Part shown: positions 16,723 to 25,451 of the stretch, one piece after another | Layout of the letters: every line of letters begins with the position of its first letter | Numbering within the stretch: position 1 is the first letter of the stretch | DNA from: Cupriavidus campinensis | GTDB taxonomy: Bacteria; Pseudomonadota; Gammaproteobacteria; Burkholderiales; Burkholderiaceae | NCBI RefSeq assembly: GCF_905397395.1 | Contig: NZ_CAJPVH010000057.1 | Location: 1-32,604 of the forward strand | Direction: 5' to 3' | Length of the DNA stretch: 32,604 nt | Program-made: the position numbers and the translations under genes | The notes under the pieces: model-generated | Told to the model about the DNA's origin: nothing | Databases searched by the model: none | Seen by the model: the letters and a program-made list of their open reading frames with translations, nothing else

Positions 16723-16747
16723 CGTCCCGGCTCAACCCGTCAGGTCA

Positions 16748-17365
16748 TCAAGTGCGCGTGGCAATCAGCGCGCCTGCCCCGATGAGTGTGATGCCCCCGG
16801 CACGTTGCACATTGGACTGCGCCCGACGCGTGGTCAGCCGGCTGGCCAGCGAGCGCGCCAGCAGCGCGTAGACCATGGCGTTGGCGCTGGCCAGCACCAC
16901 GAAGGTCGGGATCAGCACCGCTGCTTGCGGCCAGAAGGCCTGATGCGCGTCCAGGAATTGCGGCACGAATGCCACGAAGAACACGATGCTCTTCGGGTTC
17001 AACGCCGTCACGAGCCACGCCTTGGCAAAACGCTGCCCTGCGCTGCCCGCCTGTGCCGGCACGTCGAGCGCACTGGCGCGGCTGGCCGAACGCAACGCCT
17101 GCACGCCCAGATAGACCAGATAGGCCGCCCCGGCCCACTTCAGCGCCGTGAACAGCGTGGCCGAAGCCGCCAGCACGGCGCCCAGGCCGGCCATCGACAG
17201 CGTGAAAGCCGTGAGATCCCCTGCCGCCACCCCCGCCACCGTGGCAAACGCGCTGCGGCCGCGATGGGCGAGTGCATCGCCAATCACGAGCAGGATCGTC
17301 GGCCCCGGAATGATCAGCAGCACCAGGCTCGTCAGCGCGAACGCCAACCAGTGTTCAAACGTCAT
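16748..17365 (-). CDS. LysE/RhtB-family amino acid exporter
   Basis: This 205-residue inner-membrane protein has about six hydrophobic helices. It exports amino acids or related metabolites by proton exchange; the substrate cannot be told. The N-terminal signature PGPTILLVIGDALAHRGR (21-38) and the central LNPKSIVFFVAFVPQF (122-137) are family hallmarks. AAGGAG sits 7 bases before the ATG at 17365, an unusually clear ribosome binding site. It follows the thioesterase gene after 30 bases on the same strand, so the two likely share a transcript. Confidence 0.92.
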   Translation of the reverse strand: MTFEHWLAFALTSLVLLIIPGPTILLVIGDALAHRGRSAFATVAGVAAGDLTAFTLSMAGLGAVLAASATLFTALKWAGAAYLVYLGVQALRSASRASALDVPAQAGSAGQRFAKAWLVTALNPKSIVFFVAFVPQFLDAHQAFWPQAAVLIPTFVVLASANAMVYALLARSLASRLTTRRAQSNVQRAGGITLIGAGALIATRT

Positions 17366-17395
17366 GGTGTTCTCCTTTTTATTGTGGATATTGGC

Positions 17396-17926
17396 TCAGG
17401 CCGGCAACGGGAACAGCAGGCACGTCGTGGTGGCGTAGGCGTAGAGCTTGCCCTGCGCGTCCGTAAGCCGCCCTTCAGCAATGCCGATCTGGTTGGTCAG
17501 GCTTACGACGTTGCCCTCCGCGCGCACGGGGCCGGTGTTGCTGGTCAGCGGGCGCACGTAGTTCACCTTGAGCTCCAGCGTCGTATAACCCTTGCCGGCC
17601 GGCAACATGCTGTGTACGGCACATCCCACGCAGGAATCGAGCAATGTGGCCGCGTAGCCGCCGTGCACGGTGCCAAGCGGATTGTAGTGCTCCGGCCCTG
17701 GGGTGCCCTGGAACACCACGCGGCCCACCTCGAAAGCCACCGGCAGGAAGCCGACCAGATTGCCGATGGGGATGCCCGGCAGCTTGCCGCTCAGGATATC
17801 GTCAAAGAACTCCGCCCCGGAGCGCGCGCGCAACTGGTCGCGCGTAATCAGCCCCACCGGCGCCAGTTGCGCACGCACACGCTCCTCGTCGGCCTGCCAC
17901 TGGGCCAGCACGTCTTCCACGCTCAT
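17396..17926 (-). CDS. PaaI-type hotdog-fold thioesterase
   Basis: The product has 176 residues. The hotdog core carries NPLGTVHGGYAATLLDS (82-98), with the HGG turn at 88-90 and the acidic Asp97 on the long helix, as in PaaI/YdiI acyl-CoA thioesterases. An N-terminal helical extension of about 50 residues (VEDVLAQWQADEERVRAQ...) precedes it. The ATG at 17926 is chosen because the upstream extension overlaps the promoter region of the divergent nodI gene. Acyl-CoA substrate is unknown; aromatic or medium-chain CoA esters are possible. It heads a two-gene run with the LysE-type exporter. Confidence 0.88.
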   Translation of the reverse strand: MSVEDVLAQWQADEERVRAQLAPVGLITRDQLRARSGAEFFDDILSGKLPGIPIGNLVGFLPVAFEVGRVVFQGTPGPEHYNPLGTVHGGYAATLLDSCVGCAVHSMLPAGKGYTTLELKVNYVRPLTSNTGPVRAEGNVVSLTNQIGIAEGRLTDAQGKLYAYATTTCLLFPLPA

Positions 17927-18023
17927 CTTGTCTCCCCTGTCATCGCGGGGAATTGGCCCCGCACTCCGGAACGATACCTGCAAACCGGCATAATGGCGGG
18001 ATCGCACTCACCGGGCCTTCGCC

Positions 18024-18944
18024 TTGACTGCCACCCCTCCCATCCTGCAGATGCGCAACGTGCGCAAGCTGTATGGCGACACAGTCGTCGTCGACAACCT
18101 CGACCTCGAAGTCCAGCGTGGCCAGTGTTTCGGCCTGCTCGGCCCCAATGGCGCCGGCAAGACCACCACGCTCCGCATGCTGCTGGGTCTCACCACGCCG
18201 GCTTCCGGCACGCTCATGCTGTGCGGGGAGCCGATTCCGCAGCGGGCACCGCAGGCTCGCATGCGCGTGGGCGTGGTGCCGCAGTTCGACAACCTCGACC
18301 CGGATTTTTCCGTAATCGAGAACCTGCGCATCTTCGGGCGATATTTCGGCCTGTCATCGGCCGAGATATCGCGGCGCGTGCCGATGCTGCTGGAGTTTGC
18401 GCGGCTGGAGAACCGGGCCGACGCGCAGGTGCGCGATCTGTCCGGCGGCATGCGCCGCCGCCTGACCGTGGCGCGGGCCCTGATCAACGATCCGGACCTG
18501 CTGGTCATGGACGAGCCGACCACCGGCCTGGACCCGCAGGCGCGCCATCTGATCTGGGAGCGGCTGAAGTCCCTGATCGCGGCGGGCAAGACCATCCTGC
18601 TGACCACGCACTTCATGGAAGAAGCCGAGCGCCTTTGCAATCACCTTTGCGTGATCGACGGCGGCCGCAAGATTGCCGAAGGCAAGCCCCACGAACTCAT
18701 CGACCGGGAGATCGGCTGCGACGTGGTAGAGATCTACGGCGACGAACTGGAGCCGCTGCGCCACCGTGTGACGCCGCTGGCCGAACGGACCGAGATGCGG
18801 GGCGAGACGCTGTTCTGCTACGTGCGCGAACCGGGCCCGCTGCTGGCCGCGCTGCACGGCAATGGCAGCGTGCGCTACCTGCACCGGCCGGCCAACCTCG
18901 AGGACGTGTTCCTCAAGCTGACCGGCCGCGACATGAGAGACTGA
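18024..18944 (+). CDS. nodI: NodI-type ABC transporter ATP-binding protein
   Basis: This 306-residue ATPase belongs to the DRA group. It has Walker A GPNGAGKTT (40-48), Q-loop Gln87 in VVPQFDNLDPDF, signature LSGGM (139-143), Walker B LLVMDE (159-164) and the switch His196 in TTHFMEE. VGVVPQFDNLDPDFSVIENL is typical of NodI. The C-terminal 80 residues form the extra NodI-like domain. Translation starts at TTG (18024), giving MTATPPILQMRNV; no ATG precedes it in a sensible place. nodJ follows after a single base, so translation is coupled. In rhizobia NodIJ exports lipochitin oligosaccharides; no nod synthesis genes are near, so the cargo here is different or unknown. Confidence 0.92.
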   Translation: MTATPPILQMRNVRKLYGDTVVVDNLDLEVQRGQCFGLLGPNGAGKTTTLRMLLGLTTPASGTLMLCGEPIPQRAPQARMRVGVVPQFDNLDPDFSVIENLRIFGRYFGLSSAEISRRVPMLLEFARLENRADAQVRDLSGGMRRRLTVARALINDPDLLVMDEPTTGLDPQARHLIWERLKSLIAAGKTILLTTHFMEEAERLCNHLCVIDGGRKIAEGKPHELIDREIGCDVVEIYGDELEPLRHRVTPLAERTEMRGETLFCYVREPGPLLAALHGNGSVRYLHRPANLEDVFLKLTGRDMRD

Positions 18945-18945
18945 A

Positions 18946-19800
18946 ATGAGCGAACAGGACCCCCGCACGCCCGACGTGGCGGCCAACGCGCCCCGCCCCG
19001 CCCCGCCGCCCCGCCAGCACTATCCCCAGCCGCTGCTGCCGCGCAACGCGCGCAACTGGATGATGGTCTGGTATCGCAACTACATGGTATGGAAGAAACT
19101 CGCCATTCCGTCGATGATCGGCAACCTGGCCGACCCGATGATCTACCTGTTCGGCCTCGGCCTGGGGCTGGGCCTGCTGGTCGGAGAGGTGCACGGGGTG
19201 TCGTATATCGCCTTCCTGGCGGCGGGCACCACGGCGTCGAGCGTGATGATGTCGGCGAGCTTCGAGTCGATGTACTCCGCGTTCTCGCGCATGCATGTGC
19301 AGCGCACGTGGGAGGCCATCATGCATGCCCCGCTGACGCTGGGCGACGTGGTGCTGGGCGAGATCCTCTGGGCGGCCAGCAAGGCCGTGCTGTCCGGCGT
19401 GGCGATCATGCTGGTGGCGGGCGCGCTGGGCTATGCGCAGTTCCCGGGCGCGCTGGCGGCGCTGCCGGTGATCGTGCTGGCGGGCATCGCCTTCGCGAGC
19501 CTGGCGATGATCGTCACGGCGCTCGCGCCGAGCTACGACTTCTTCATGTTCTACCAGACGCTGGTGATGACGCCGATGCTGTTGCTCTCCGGCGTGTTCT
19601 TCCCGCTCGAGCAATTGCCGGCCAGCGCCCAGGCCGCGACGCAGGTCTTGCCGCTCGCCCACGCGGTGGCGCTGATCCGCCCGCTGATGCTGGGCCGTCC
19701 GGTGGAACATGGGGGATTGCATCTGGCCGTGCTGGCCGTGTACGCCGTGGCCGCGCTGCTGGTGGCGCTGGTGCTGCTGAGGCGCAGGATGCTGCGCTGA
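18946..19800 (+). CDS. nodJ: NodJ-type ABC-2 permease
   Basis: This 284-residue inner-membrane permease is the partner of the NodI-type ATPase. A Pro/Ala-rich cytosolic leader (residues 1-35) precedes six hydrophobic segments. NLADPMIYLFGLGLGLG, the EAIMHAPLTLGDVVLGEILWAASK coupling stretch and LSGVFFPLEQLP near the fifth helix are ABC-2 (NodJ/DrrB) features. Its ATG comes one base after the nodI stop. The gene ends the + strand unit; a strong hairpin without a T-tract follows at 19814. Confidence 0.92.
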   Translation: MSEQDPRTPDVAANAPRPAPPPRQHYPQPLLPRNARNWMMVWYRNYMVWKKLAIPSMIGNLADPMIYLFGLGLGLGLLVGEVHGVSYIAFLAAGTTASSVMMSASFESMYSAFSRMHVQRTWEAIMHAPLTLGDVVLGEILWAASKAVLSGVAIMLVAGALGYAQFPGALAALPVIVLAGIAFASLAMIVTALAPSYDFFMFYQTLVMTPMLLLSGVFFPLEQLPASAQAATQVLPLAHAVALIRPLMLGRPVEHGGLHLAVLAVYAVAALLVALVLLRRRMLR

Positions 19801-19813
19801 GGTGCAGGATACG

Positions 19814-19837
19814 CCCTCTCCCGGCACCGGGAGAGGG
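19814..19837. repeat. REP-like palindrome CCCTCTCCCGG/CCGGGAGAGGG
   Basis: Two perfect 11-base arms (19814-19824 and 19827-19837) flank CA between the converging nodJ and metZ genes. The arms belong to the common "CCCTCTCCCG" type of intergenic palindrome seen in many GC-rich proteobacteria. There is no T-tract on either strand, so it is not a classical terminator, although it could protect 3' ends. Confidence 0.65.
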
Positions 19838-19869
19838 GTAAAAACAAAACGATTTACTGGCTTGCTGGC

Positions 19870-21078
19870 TTACTGGCCCAGCCCGCGCAGCAGATCGGCC
19901 TTGATGTCGGCCACCGATTCCAGTCCCACGGCCAGGCGGATCAGCCCTTCGGTGATGCCCGCCGCCGCCTTCGCTTCGGGTGCCACGCGACCGTGCGTGG
20001 TGGTGTACGGATGCGTGATGGTCGTGCGCGTATCGCCCAGGTTGCCCGTGATCGAGCACACCTTCGTGCTGTCGATCACGCGCCAGGCATTGGCGCGCTG
20101 CTGCTCGGGCGTGGCGCCCTTCAGCTCGAACGAGACAATCGCCCCGCCGCCGCTCTGCTGGCGCATGGCGATGTCGTACTGCGGATGGGACTTCAACGCC
20201 GGGTGGTACACCTTGGCCACAGCCGGATGCGCCTCCAGGAACTCCGCCACCGTCAGCGCGCTCTGCGAATGCCGCTCCATGCGGATGGCCAGCGTCTCCA
20301 TGCCCTTGAGCATCACCCACGCGTTGAACGCGGACAGCGTCGGGCCGGCCGTGCGCACGAACGGGAAGACCTTGCCCATGATGTAGTCGCGCTTGCCGAC
20401 CACCGCGCCGCCCAGCACCCGCCCCTGTCCGTCGATGTGCTTGGTGGCAGAATGCACCACCACGTCCGCGCCGAACTTGATCGGCTGCTGCAGCGCCGGC
20501 GAGCAGAAGCAGTTGTCCACCACGAACAGCGCGCCCGCATTGTGGGCGATGTCGGCAATCGCCGCGATGTCCGAGACCTCGGTCAGCGGGTTCGACGGCG
20601 TTTCCAGGAAGAACAGCTTCGTGTTCGGCTTGACGGCGGCACGCCACGCGGACAGGTCGCCCGTGTCCACGTACGTCGTCTCCACGCCGAACTTGGCCAG
20701 GATTGTGTTGAACAGCGTCATGGTCGAGCCGAAGATCGACCGCGAGCTGACCAAGTGGTCACCCGATTGCAGCGACGCCAGCGCCACGGACAGGATCGCG
20801 CTCATGCCCGATGCCGTGGCCATGCACGCCTCGCCGCCTTCCAGCGCCGCCAGCCGCGACTGGAACATCGACACCGTGGGATTGGTGAAGCGCGAGTACG
20901 TGTAGCCCTCTTCCGAGTTGGCAAACCGCTCGGCCGCCTCGGCGGCGCTGTGGAAGCAGAAGCTCGAGGTCAGGTACATCGCCTCGGAGTGCTCCATGAA
21001 CTCGCTGCTGCGCAGCGTGCCGGCACGCACGCCAAGGGTATCGATACCGAGGGACTCTGGTTGGAACGGTTCGCTCAT
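19870..21078 (-). CDS. metZ: O-succinylhomoserine sulfhydrylase MetZ
   Basis: This 402-residue PLP enzyme of the Cys/Met metabolism family makes homocysteine from O-succinylhomoserine and sulfide. Lys213 in SATKHIDGQGR binds PLP; YSRFTNPT (61-68) and ATASGMSAI (88-96) provide phosphate contacts, and Asp188 in VVDNCFCSP binds the pyridine nitrogen. The Gly-Gln-Gly after SATKHID is the MetZ form of this loop. Length agrees with the family. It lies 24 bases after the purF stop on the same strand, an arrangement shared with other proteobacteria. O-acetylhomoserine as substrate cannot be fully excluded. Confidence 0.94.
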   Translation of the reverse strand: MSEPFQPESLGIDTLGVRAGTLRSSEFMEHSEAMYLTSSFCFHSAAEAAERFANSEEGYTYSRFTNPTVSMFQSRLAALEGGEACMATASGMSAILSVALASLQSGDHLVSSRSIFGSTMTLFNTILAKFGVETTYVDTGDLSAWRAAVKPNTKLFFLETPSNPLTEVSDIAAIADIAHNAGALFVVDNCFCSPALQQPIKFGADVVVHSATKHIDGQGRVLGGAVVGKRDYIMGKVFPFVRTAGPTLSAFNAWVMLKGMETLAIRMERHSQSALTVAEFLEAHPAVAKVYHPALKSHPQYDIAMRQQSGGGAIVSFELKGATPEQQRANAWRVIDSTKVCSITGNLGDTRTTITHPYTTTHGRVAPEAKAAAGITEGLIRLAVGLESVADIKADLLRGLGQ

Positions 21079-21102
21079 GCTGCTGGCTGTCTTCTGATCG
21101 GA

Positions 21103-22632
21103 TTATTCGTGGTTGCCCGAGCGCTGCAGGTGCAGTTGCGAGCGCTCTGTGTCGGCGTTCGTGCCGTCGCGGTCAGCCTGGCTGCGCGCGGTCTCCAGGC
21201 GCACCAGGTATTCCTCGTCGATATCGCCGGTGATGTAGCGGCCATCGAAGCACGAGGCGTCGAAGTCCCGCAGCGCCGGGTTGATGTCGCGCACGGCCTG
21301 CTTCATCGCTTCCACGTCCTGGTACACGAGCTTGTCGGCGCCGATCATCTGCGCCACTTCCTCGTCGGTGCGGCCGTGGGCCACCAGTTCGCTGCGCGTG
21401 GGCATGTCGATGCCGTACACGTTCGGGTACTTCACCGGCGGCGCGGCCGAGGCGAAGATCACCTTGTTGGCGCCGGCGTCGCGGGCCATCTGCACGATCT
21501 CGAACGAGGTGGTGCCGCGCACGATGGAATCGTCGACGATCAGCACGTTCTTGCCCTTGAACTCCACGCCCATGGCGTTGAGCTTCTGGCGCACCGACTT
21601 CTTGCGCACGGCCTGGCCCGGCATGATGAAGGTGCGGCCCACGTAGCGGTTCTTGAAGAAGCCCTCGCGGTAATCCACGCCGAGCGAGTTGGCTACCTGC
21701 ATGGCGGCCGGGCGGCTCGAGTCGGGAATCGGCATGACCACGTCGATGTCGCCGGTAGACACTTCGCGGCGGATCTTCTCGGCCAGGTAGTCACCCATGC
21801 GCAGGCGCGCGTCGTAGACGGGCACGCCATCGATGCACGAGTCCGGGCGGGCCAGGTACACGTACTCGAAGATACAGGGCGTCAGCACCGGGTTCTCAGC
21901 GCACTGCTTGCTGTAGAACTTGCCGTCCATGTCGATGAAGATGGCCTCGCCGGGCGCCACGTCGCGCTCCATGCGGTAGCCCATGCCTTCCAGCGCCACG
22001 GATTCCGACGCGATCAGGTATTCCTTGCCGGTCGGGGTGTCGATGCTGCCGATGCAGAGCGGGCGGATGCCGAACGGATCGCGCACGGCCAGCAGGCCGT
22101 AGCCGGCGATCTGGGCGGTGATCGCATAGGCACCCTTCACGCGGCGATGCATGCCGGAGACGGCCTTGAAGATCGCCTCCGGGTCCAGGGACAGCCCGTC
22201 GCTGCCGCGCTGGAGTTCGTCGGCCAGCACGTTCAGCAGCACTTCGGTGTCCGAATGCGTGTTGATGTGGCGACGGTCGCGGCGGAACATCTCCTCGCGC
22301 AACTGTTCCGAGTTGGTCAGGTTGCCGTTGTGGGCCAGGATGATGCCGTACGGCGCGCTCACGTAGAACGGCTGGGCTTCTTCCTCGCTCGAGGCGGAGC
22401 CGGCCGTCGGGTAGCGCACCTGGCCGATGCCGGACGTGCCCGGCAGGCCGCGCATGTTGCGGGTGCGGAACACATCGCGCACGAGGCCGTTGGCCTTGTG
22501 CATGTGGAAGGTGCTGCCGTTGGCCGTGGCGATGCCGGCTGCATCCTGTCCGCGGTGTTGCAACAGCAGCAGGCTGTCATAGATCAATTGGTTGACAGGG
22601 CTGGTGGAAACCACGCCGACGATACCGCACAT
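21103..22632 (-). CDS. purF: Amidophosphoribosyltransferase PurF
   Basis: This 509-residue cytosolic enzyme commits PRPP to purine synthesis using glutamine. Cys2 becomes the N-terminal nucleophile after Met removal (MCGIVGVV). HNGNLTN (101-107) belongs to the glutaminase domain, and VLIVDDSIVRGTT (363-375) is the PRPP-binding loop. No [4Fe-4S] propeptide is present, so this is the E. coli type. It lies downstream of cvpA (85-base gap), matching the cvpA-purF order of E. coli, and is followed closely by metZ. Confidence 0.97.
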   Translation of the reverse strand: MCGIVGVVSTSPVNQLIYDSLLLLQHRGQDAAGIATANGSTFHMHKANGLVRDVFRTRNMRGLPGTSGIGQVRYPTAGSASSEEEAQPFYVSAPYGIILAHNGNLTNSEQLREEMFRRDRRHINTHSDTEVLLNVLADELQRGSDGLSLDPEAIFKAVSGMHRRVKGAYAITAQIAGYGLLAVRDPFGIRPLCIGSIDTPTGKEYLIASESVALEGMGYRMERDVAPGEAIFIDMDGKFYSKQCAENPVLTPCIFEYVYLARPDSCIDGVPVYDARLRMGDYLAEKIRREVSTGDIDVVMPIPDSSRPAAMQVANSLGVDYREGFFKNRYVGRTFIMPGQAVRKKSVRQKLNAMGVEFKGKNVLIVDDSIVRGTTSFEIVQMARDAGANKVIFASAAPPVKYPNVYGIDMPTRSELVAHGRTDEEVAQMIGADKLVYQDVEAMKQAVRDINPALRDFDASCFDGRYITGDIDEEYLVRLETARSQADRDGTNADTERSQLHLQRSGNHE

Positions 22633-22717
22633 GCCGCACTCCCAGGAAAGGCAACTTTGATTCAGGGGCGCGGTCCCGGCTGCAATCCGGTAGGAGGAGA
22701 CGGGACCCGCGTTGACT

Positions 22718-23215
22718 TCAGGTCTTCACATACTTGGCCAGGTCCGGCGGCAGCCATTGCCGCAGCTCGTCCATGGCCTGCATCACATAGGGGCGCGACA
22801 CCGCGTCGCGCCAGAATTGTTCTTCCGGCAGCTTGGTGAGCCCGGCCAGCACCACGACCAGCATCACGATCAGCACGCCGCGCGCGAGGCCAAATACCAG
22901 CCCCAGGCCGCGATCCGCGGGCTTCAGGCCCGTGGTTTCCAGCAACTGGCCGAGGATGGCGCCGGCCAGTGCCGACACGATCCAGGTACCGAAGAACACT
23001 GCCAGGAAGCCCAGCGCACTGCGCGTGAGCTGCCCGCCGGGCAGCGTTTCCGGCATCCACTGGGCCGCCATCGCGCCGAAGTGGTAGGCCAGCAGGAAGG
23101 CCACCACCCAGCCCACCAGGGCCAGCACCTCGCGGACCAGCCCGCGCAGGATGCCAATCAGGCCCGAGGCCACGAGGATGAAGGCAACGCCGTAATCGAA
23201 AAAAGTAAAAGCCAT
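22718..23215 (-). CDS. cvpA: CvpA family membrane protein
   Basis: This 165-residue inner-membrane protein has four hydrophobic segments (about 5-22, 28-46, 65-88 and 105-128). MAFTFFDYGVAFILVASGLIGILRGLVREVL is the conserved CvpA start. It is known in E. coli for colicin V production and is linked to envelope stress, but its molecular role is unclear. The genes dedD and purF lie on either side as in E. coli, which supports the assignment. Confidence 0.94.
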   Translation of the reverse strand: MAFTFFDYGVAFILVASGLIGILRGLVREVLALVGWVVAFLLAYHFGAMAAQWMPETLPGGQLTRSALGFLAVFFGTWIVSALAGAILGQLLETTGLKPADRGLGLVFGLARGVLIVMLVVVLAGLTKLPEEQFWRDAVSRPYVMQAMDELRQWLPPDLAKYVKT

Positions 23216-23262
23216 GCGTCTGGCGCTTGTTCCTGGCAGATGACCCGTCAGATGGGGGCGAT

Positions 23263-24006
23263 TTACAGTTCCACCACCTTGGAGGTCAGGCCCACGGCCT
23301 TGACCTTCTTGTCGGCCGCATCGGCGGCGTCACGATCGGTGAACGGGCCGGCGCGCAGCAGGATCCGCTCGCCGTCGGCAAGCGTCTTTTTCTCCACATA
23401 GGCCGGCACCTTGCTCGCCTTGAGCTTGGCCAGCCAGTTCTTCGCACGTTCCTCGGAGGAGAACGCGCCAATCAGGATCATGAACTTGCCGCTGCCGGTG
23501 GCCTTGTCAGCCGGCTTGTCGGCGGGCTTGGTCTCGGCGACCTTGGTATCGGGCCTGGCTTCTGGCTTGGCCTCGGCACGCGGCTTGTCGGCCGCGGCGG
23601 GCGCGCTGACGAGTTCCTCGCCAGCGTCCAGCGCGGCGTCATTGCGCGCGGCGGCTGGCGCGGGCGGCAGCGGATCGGCCTTGCGTGCCTCGACCTTCGG
23701 TTTCTGCGCAGCGCCCTGCCCGTTGGCCACCTTGACCGCCACATCTTCCGAGACGGGGCGCGGCTTGTGTTCGAAGACGATGGGCAGCACGATGACCGCC
23801 GCCACGAGCAGCACCACGGCGCCGATCAGGCGGCGCCGCGCGCGTTGCTTCTGCGGGAAGTCGGGGTCGAGGGTGTCGTCGGCGTATTCCTCGTTCAACC
23901 GGCGCGACGCGCCGACGCCGGCGCCCACGTCCGCGCGCGTACGACGACCGCGCTCCGGTGCCGGATCAGAGCCCTTGCGGGACGAGAACAGCGAAAGCAG
24001 GCCCAT
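23263..24006 (-). CDS. dedD: DedD-like SPOR-domain protein
   Basis: The product has 247 residues. A cytosolic basic N-terminus precedes one transmembrane helix (about 60-78). A disordered Ala/Pro/Lys-rich periplasmic spacer (about 85-170) follows, and then a C-terminal SPOR domain (about 172-247; KFMILIGAFSSEERAKNWLAKL and ILLRAGPFTDRDAADAA). SPOR domains bind denuded glycan strands at the division septum, so the protein probably localises to the division site. Its place between folC and cvpA matches dedD of E. coli. Confidence 0.92.
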   Translation of the reverse strand: MGLLSLFSSRKGSDPAPERGRRTRADVGAGVGASRRLNEEYADDTLDPDFPQKQRARRRLIGAVVLLVAAVIVLPIVFEHKPRPVSEDVAVKVANGQGAAQKPKVEARKADPLPPAPAAARNDAALDAGEELVSAPAAADKPRAEAKPEARPDTKVAETKPADKPADKATGSGKFMILIGAFSSEERAKNWLAKLKASKVPAYVEKKTLADGERILLRAGPFTDRDAADAADKKVKAVGLTSKVVEL

Positions 24007-24056
24007 GGATGCCGATGCCTAGAGAGTGATTCGGTGCGATGTCATTCCGGCGGCGA

Positions 24057-25367
24057 TCAATTCGCCTGCGTGGCGCGATATGCGAGCACGCCGGCCACCG
24101 TGTAGAACGACCCGAAGACCAGGATTCTATCATTCTCGGTCGCTCTCTCGATGGCATCGCGATACGCCAGTTCGGGACTGGAGAAGCACGCCGCCGTATT
24201 GTCCGGGCCTTCGCGGAAGCCGCCTGCCTCGAGCTGCTCGCGCAGGTCCGCCGCGCTGGCGGCGCGCTCGGTAGGCAGGTCGCAGAAGCACCAGTGGTCC
24301 ACCTTGTCGGCCACATGGCGCAGCACGCCGGCAATGTCCTTGTCCGCCATCGCCCCGAACACCGCGTAGGTGTAGCGGAAGAAGCCCATGTTCTCGAGGT
24401 TCTGTCCCAGCGTGGCGGCTGCATGTGGGTTATGCGCCACATCCAGGATTACGGCGGGGCGGCCCGGCATCACCTGGAACCGGCCGGGCAGTTCGACGAA
24501 GGCGAGCCCGTTGCGCACCTCCTGCGCACTCACCGGCAGGCGCGGGCGCATGGCCTGCAGCGCCGCCAGCGCCGCAGAGGCGTTCAGCAACTGGTTGGCG
24601 CCGCGCAGCGCCGGATAGCCCAGGCCATTCAGCTTGCGGTCCGGGCCAATCCAGTCCCATTGCTGCCGCTCCTGCCCCTTGGCCGCCTGGTGGTGGAAAT
24701 CGCGGCCCACGAGCCACAATTCCGCGCCGATGGCCTCGGCATGGTCGATCAGCGATTTCGGCGGCATCGGGTCGCCGCAGATCGCCGGCACGTGCGGGCG
24801 GAAGATGCCCGCCTTTTCGAAGCCGATCTTCTCGCGCGTGTCCCCGAGGTACTGGGTGTGGTCGATGTCCACGCTGGTGATGACCGCGCAGTCTGTATCG
24901 ATCACATTCACCGCGTCGAGCCGGCCGCCGAGGCCCACCTCGAGGATCATGGCGTCCAGCCCGGCCGCCGCGAAGGCGTGGATGATGGCCAGCGTGGTGA
25001 ATTCGAAGTAGGTCAGGCTGACCGGATCGGCAAAGCTCGTGCGGGCGCGCTCCACGGCTTCGAAGTGCGGCAGCAGTTGCGCGTCGGTGGCCATCTCCCC
25101 GTTGATGCGCGCGCGCTCGTTGAACGTGATCAGGTGCGGCGAGGTATGCATGCCCACCTTGTAGCCGGCCTCGAGCAGGATGCGCTCGAGCATCGCGCAC
25201 GTCGAACCCTTGCCGTTGGTGCCGCCCACGGTGAAGACCACCGCGTCGATACGCAGGCCCAGCGCCTCCTTGACGCGCGTGATGCGGGTCAGGCCCATGT
25301 CGATGCCCACGGGGTGGGCGCTTTCCAGATGGGTCAGCCAGTCGGGGAGATTGTGGAAGATGGGCAT
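24057..25367 (-). CDS. folC: Bifunctional dihydrofolate/folylpolyglutamate synthase FolC
   Basis: This 436-residue enzyme adds glutamate to dihydropteroate and to folates. The P-loop TVGGTNGKGST is at 46-56, the TSPHL motif at 75-79, and VDIDHTQYLG and LDVAHNPHA, which bind Mg-ATP and substrate, follow. The ATG at 25367 is used because 20 further upstream residues in frame overlap the accD terminator and do not resemble FolC. The start is 24 bases after the T-tract of that terminator, so folC needs readthrough or its own promoter. The downstream order dedD-cvpA-purF is conserved. Confidence 0.96.
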   Translation of the reverse strand: MPIFHNLPDWLTHLESAHPVGIDMGLTRITRVKEALGLRIDAVVFTVGGTNGKGSTCAMLERILLEAGYKVGMHTSPHLITFNERARINGEMATDAQLLPHFEAVERARTSFADPVSLTYFEFTTLAIIHAFAAAGLDAMILEVGLGGRLDAVNVIDTDCAVITSVDIDHTQYLGDTREKIGFEKAGIFRPHVPAICGDPMPPKSLIDHAEAIGAELWLVGRDFHHQAAKGQERQQWDWIGPDRKLNGLGYPALRGANQLLNASAALAALQAMRPRLPVSAQEVRNGLAFVELPGRFQVMPGRPAVILDVAHNPHAAATLGQNLENMGFFRYTYAVFGAMADKDIAGVLRHVADKVDHWCFCDLPTERAASAADLREQLEAGGFREGPDNTAACFSSPELAYRDAIERATENDRILVFGSFYTVAGVLAYRATQAN

Positions 25368-25390
25368 GGGAAAACCAGATTCAAAACGGG

Positions 25391-25428
25391 AAAAACAAAA
25401 TGGCGCGGGTGGGGGCACCCGCGCCATT
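25391..25428 (-). terminator. Strong hairpin with T-tract between accD and folC
   Basis: Read on the - strand, 11-base arms (25426-25416 and 25411-25401) pair perfectly around a CCCC loop, and A/T pairs extend the stem. The downstream arm is followed by TTTTGTTTTT. It lies 23 bases after the accD stop and only 24 bases before the folC ATG. Confidence 0.88.
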
Positions 25429-25451
25429 GTCCTGCATTCGCACGAATCGTG

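Noticed and set aside
17945..17962. GCGGGG-N6-CCCCGC between the thioesterase and nodI genes as an operator
   Set aside because: Only six G/C base pairs in a GC-rich gap; this can occur by chance.
16805..18949. 714-residue frame on + across LysE, PaaI and nodI
   Set aside because: Antisense to two real genes and out of frame with nodI; low-complexity His/Arg/Gln composition.
19993..22839. 948-residue frame on + opposite metZ and purF
   Set aside because: His/Arg/Ala-rich antisense composition typical of GC-rich DNA; the - strand genes have full catalytic motifs.
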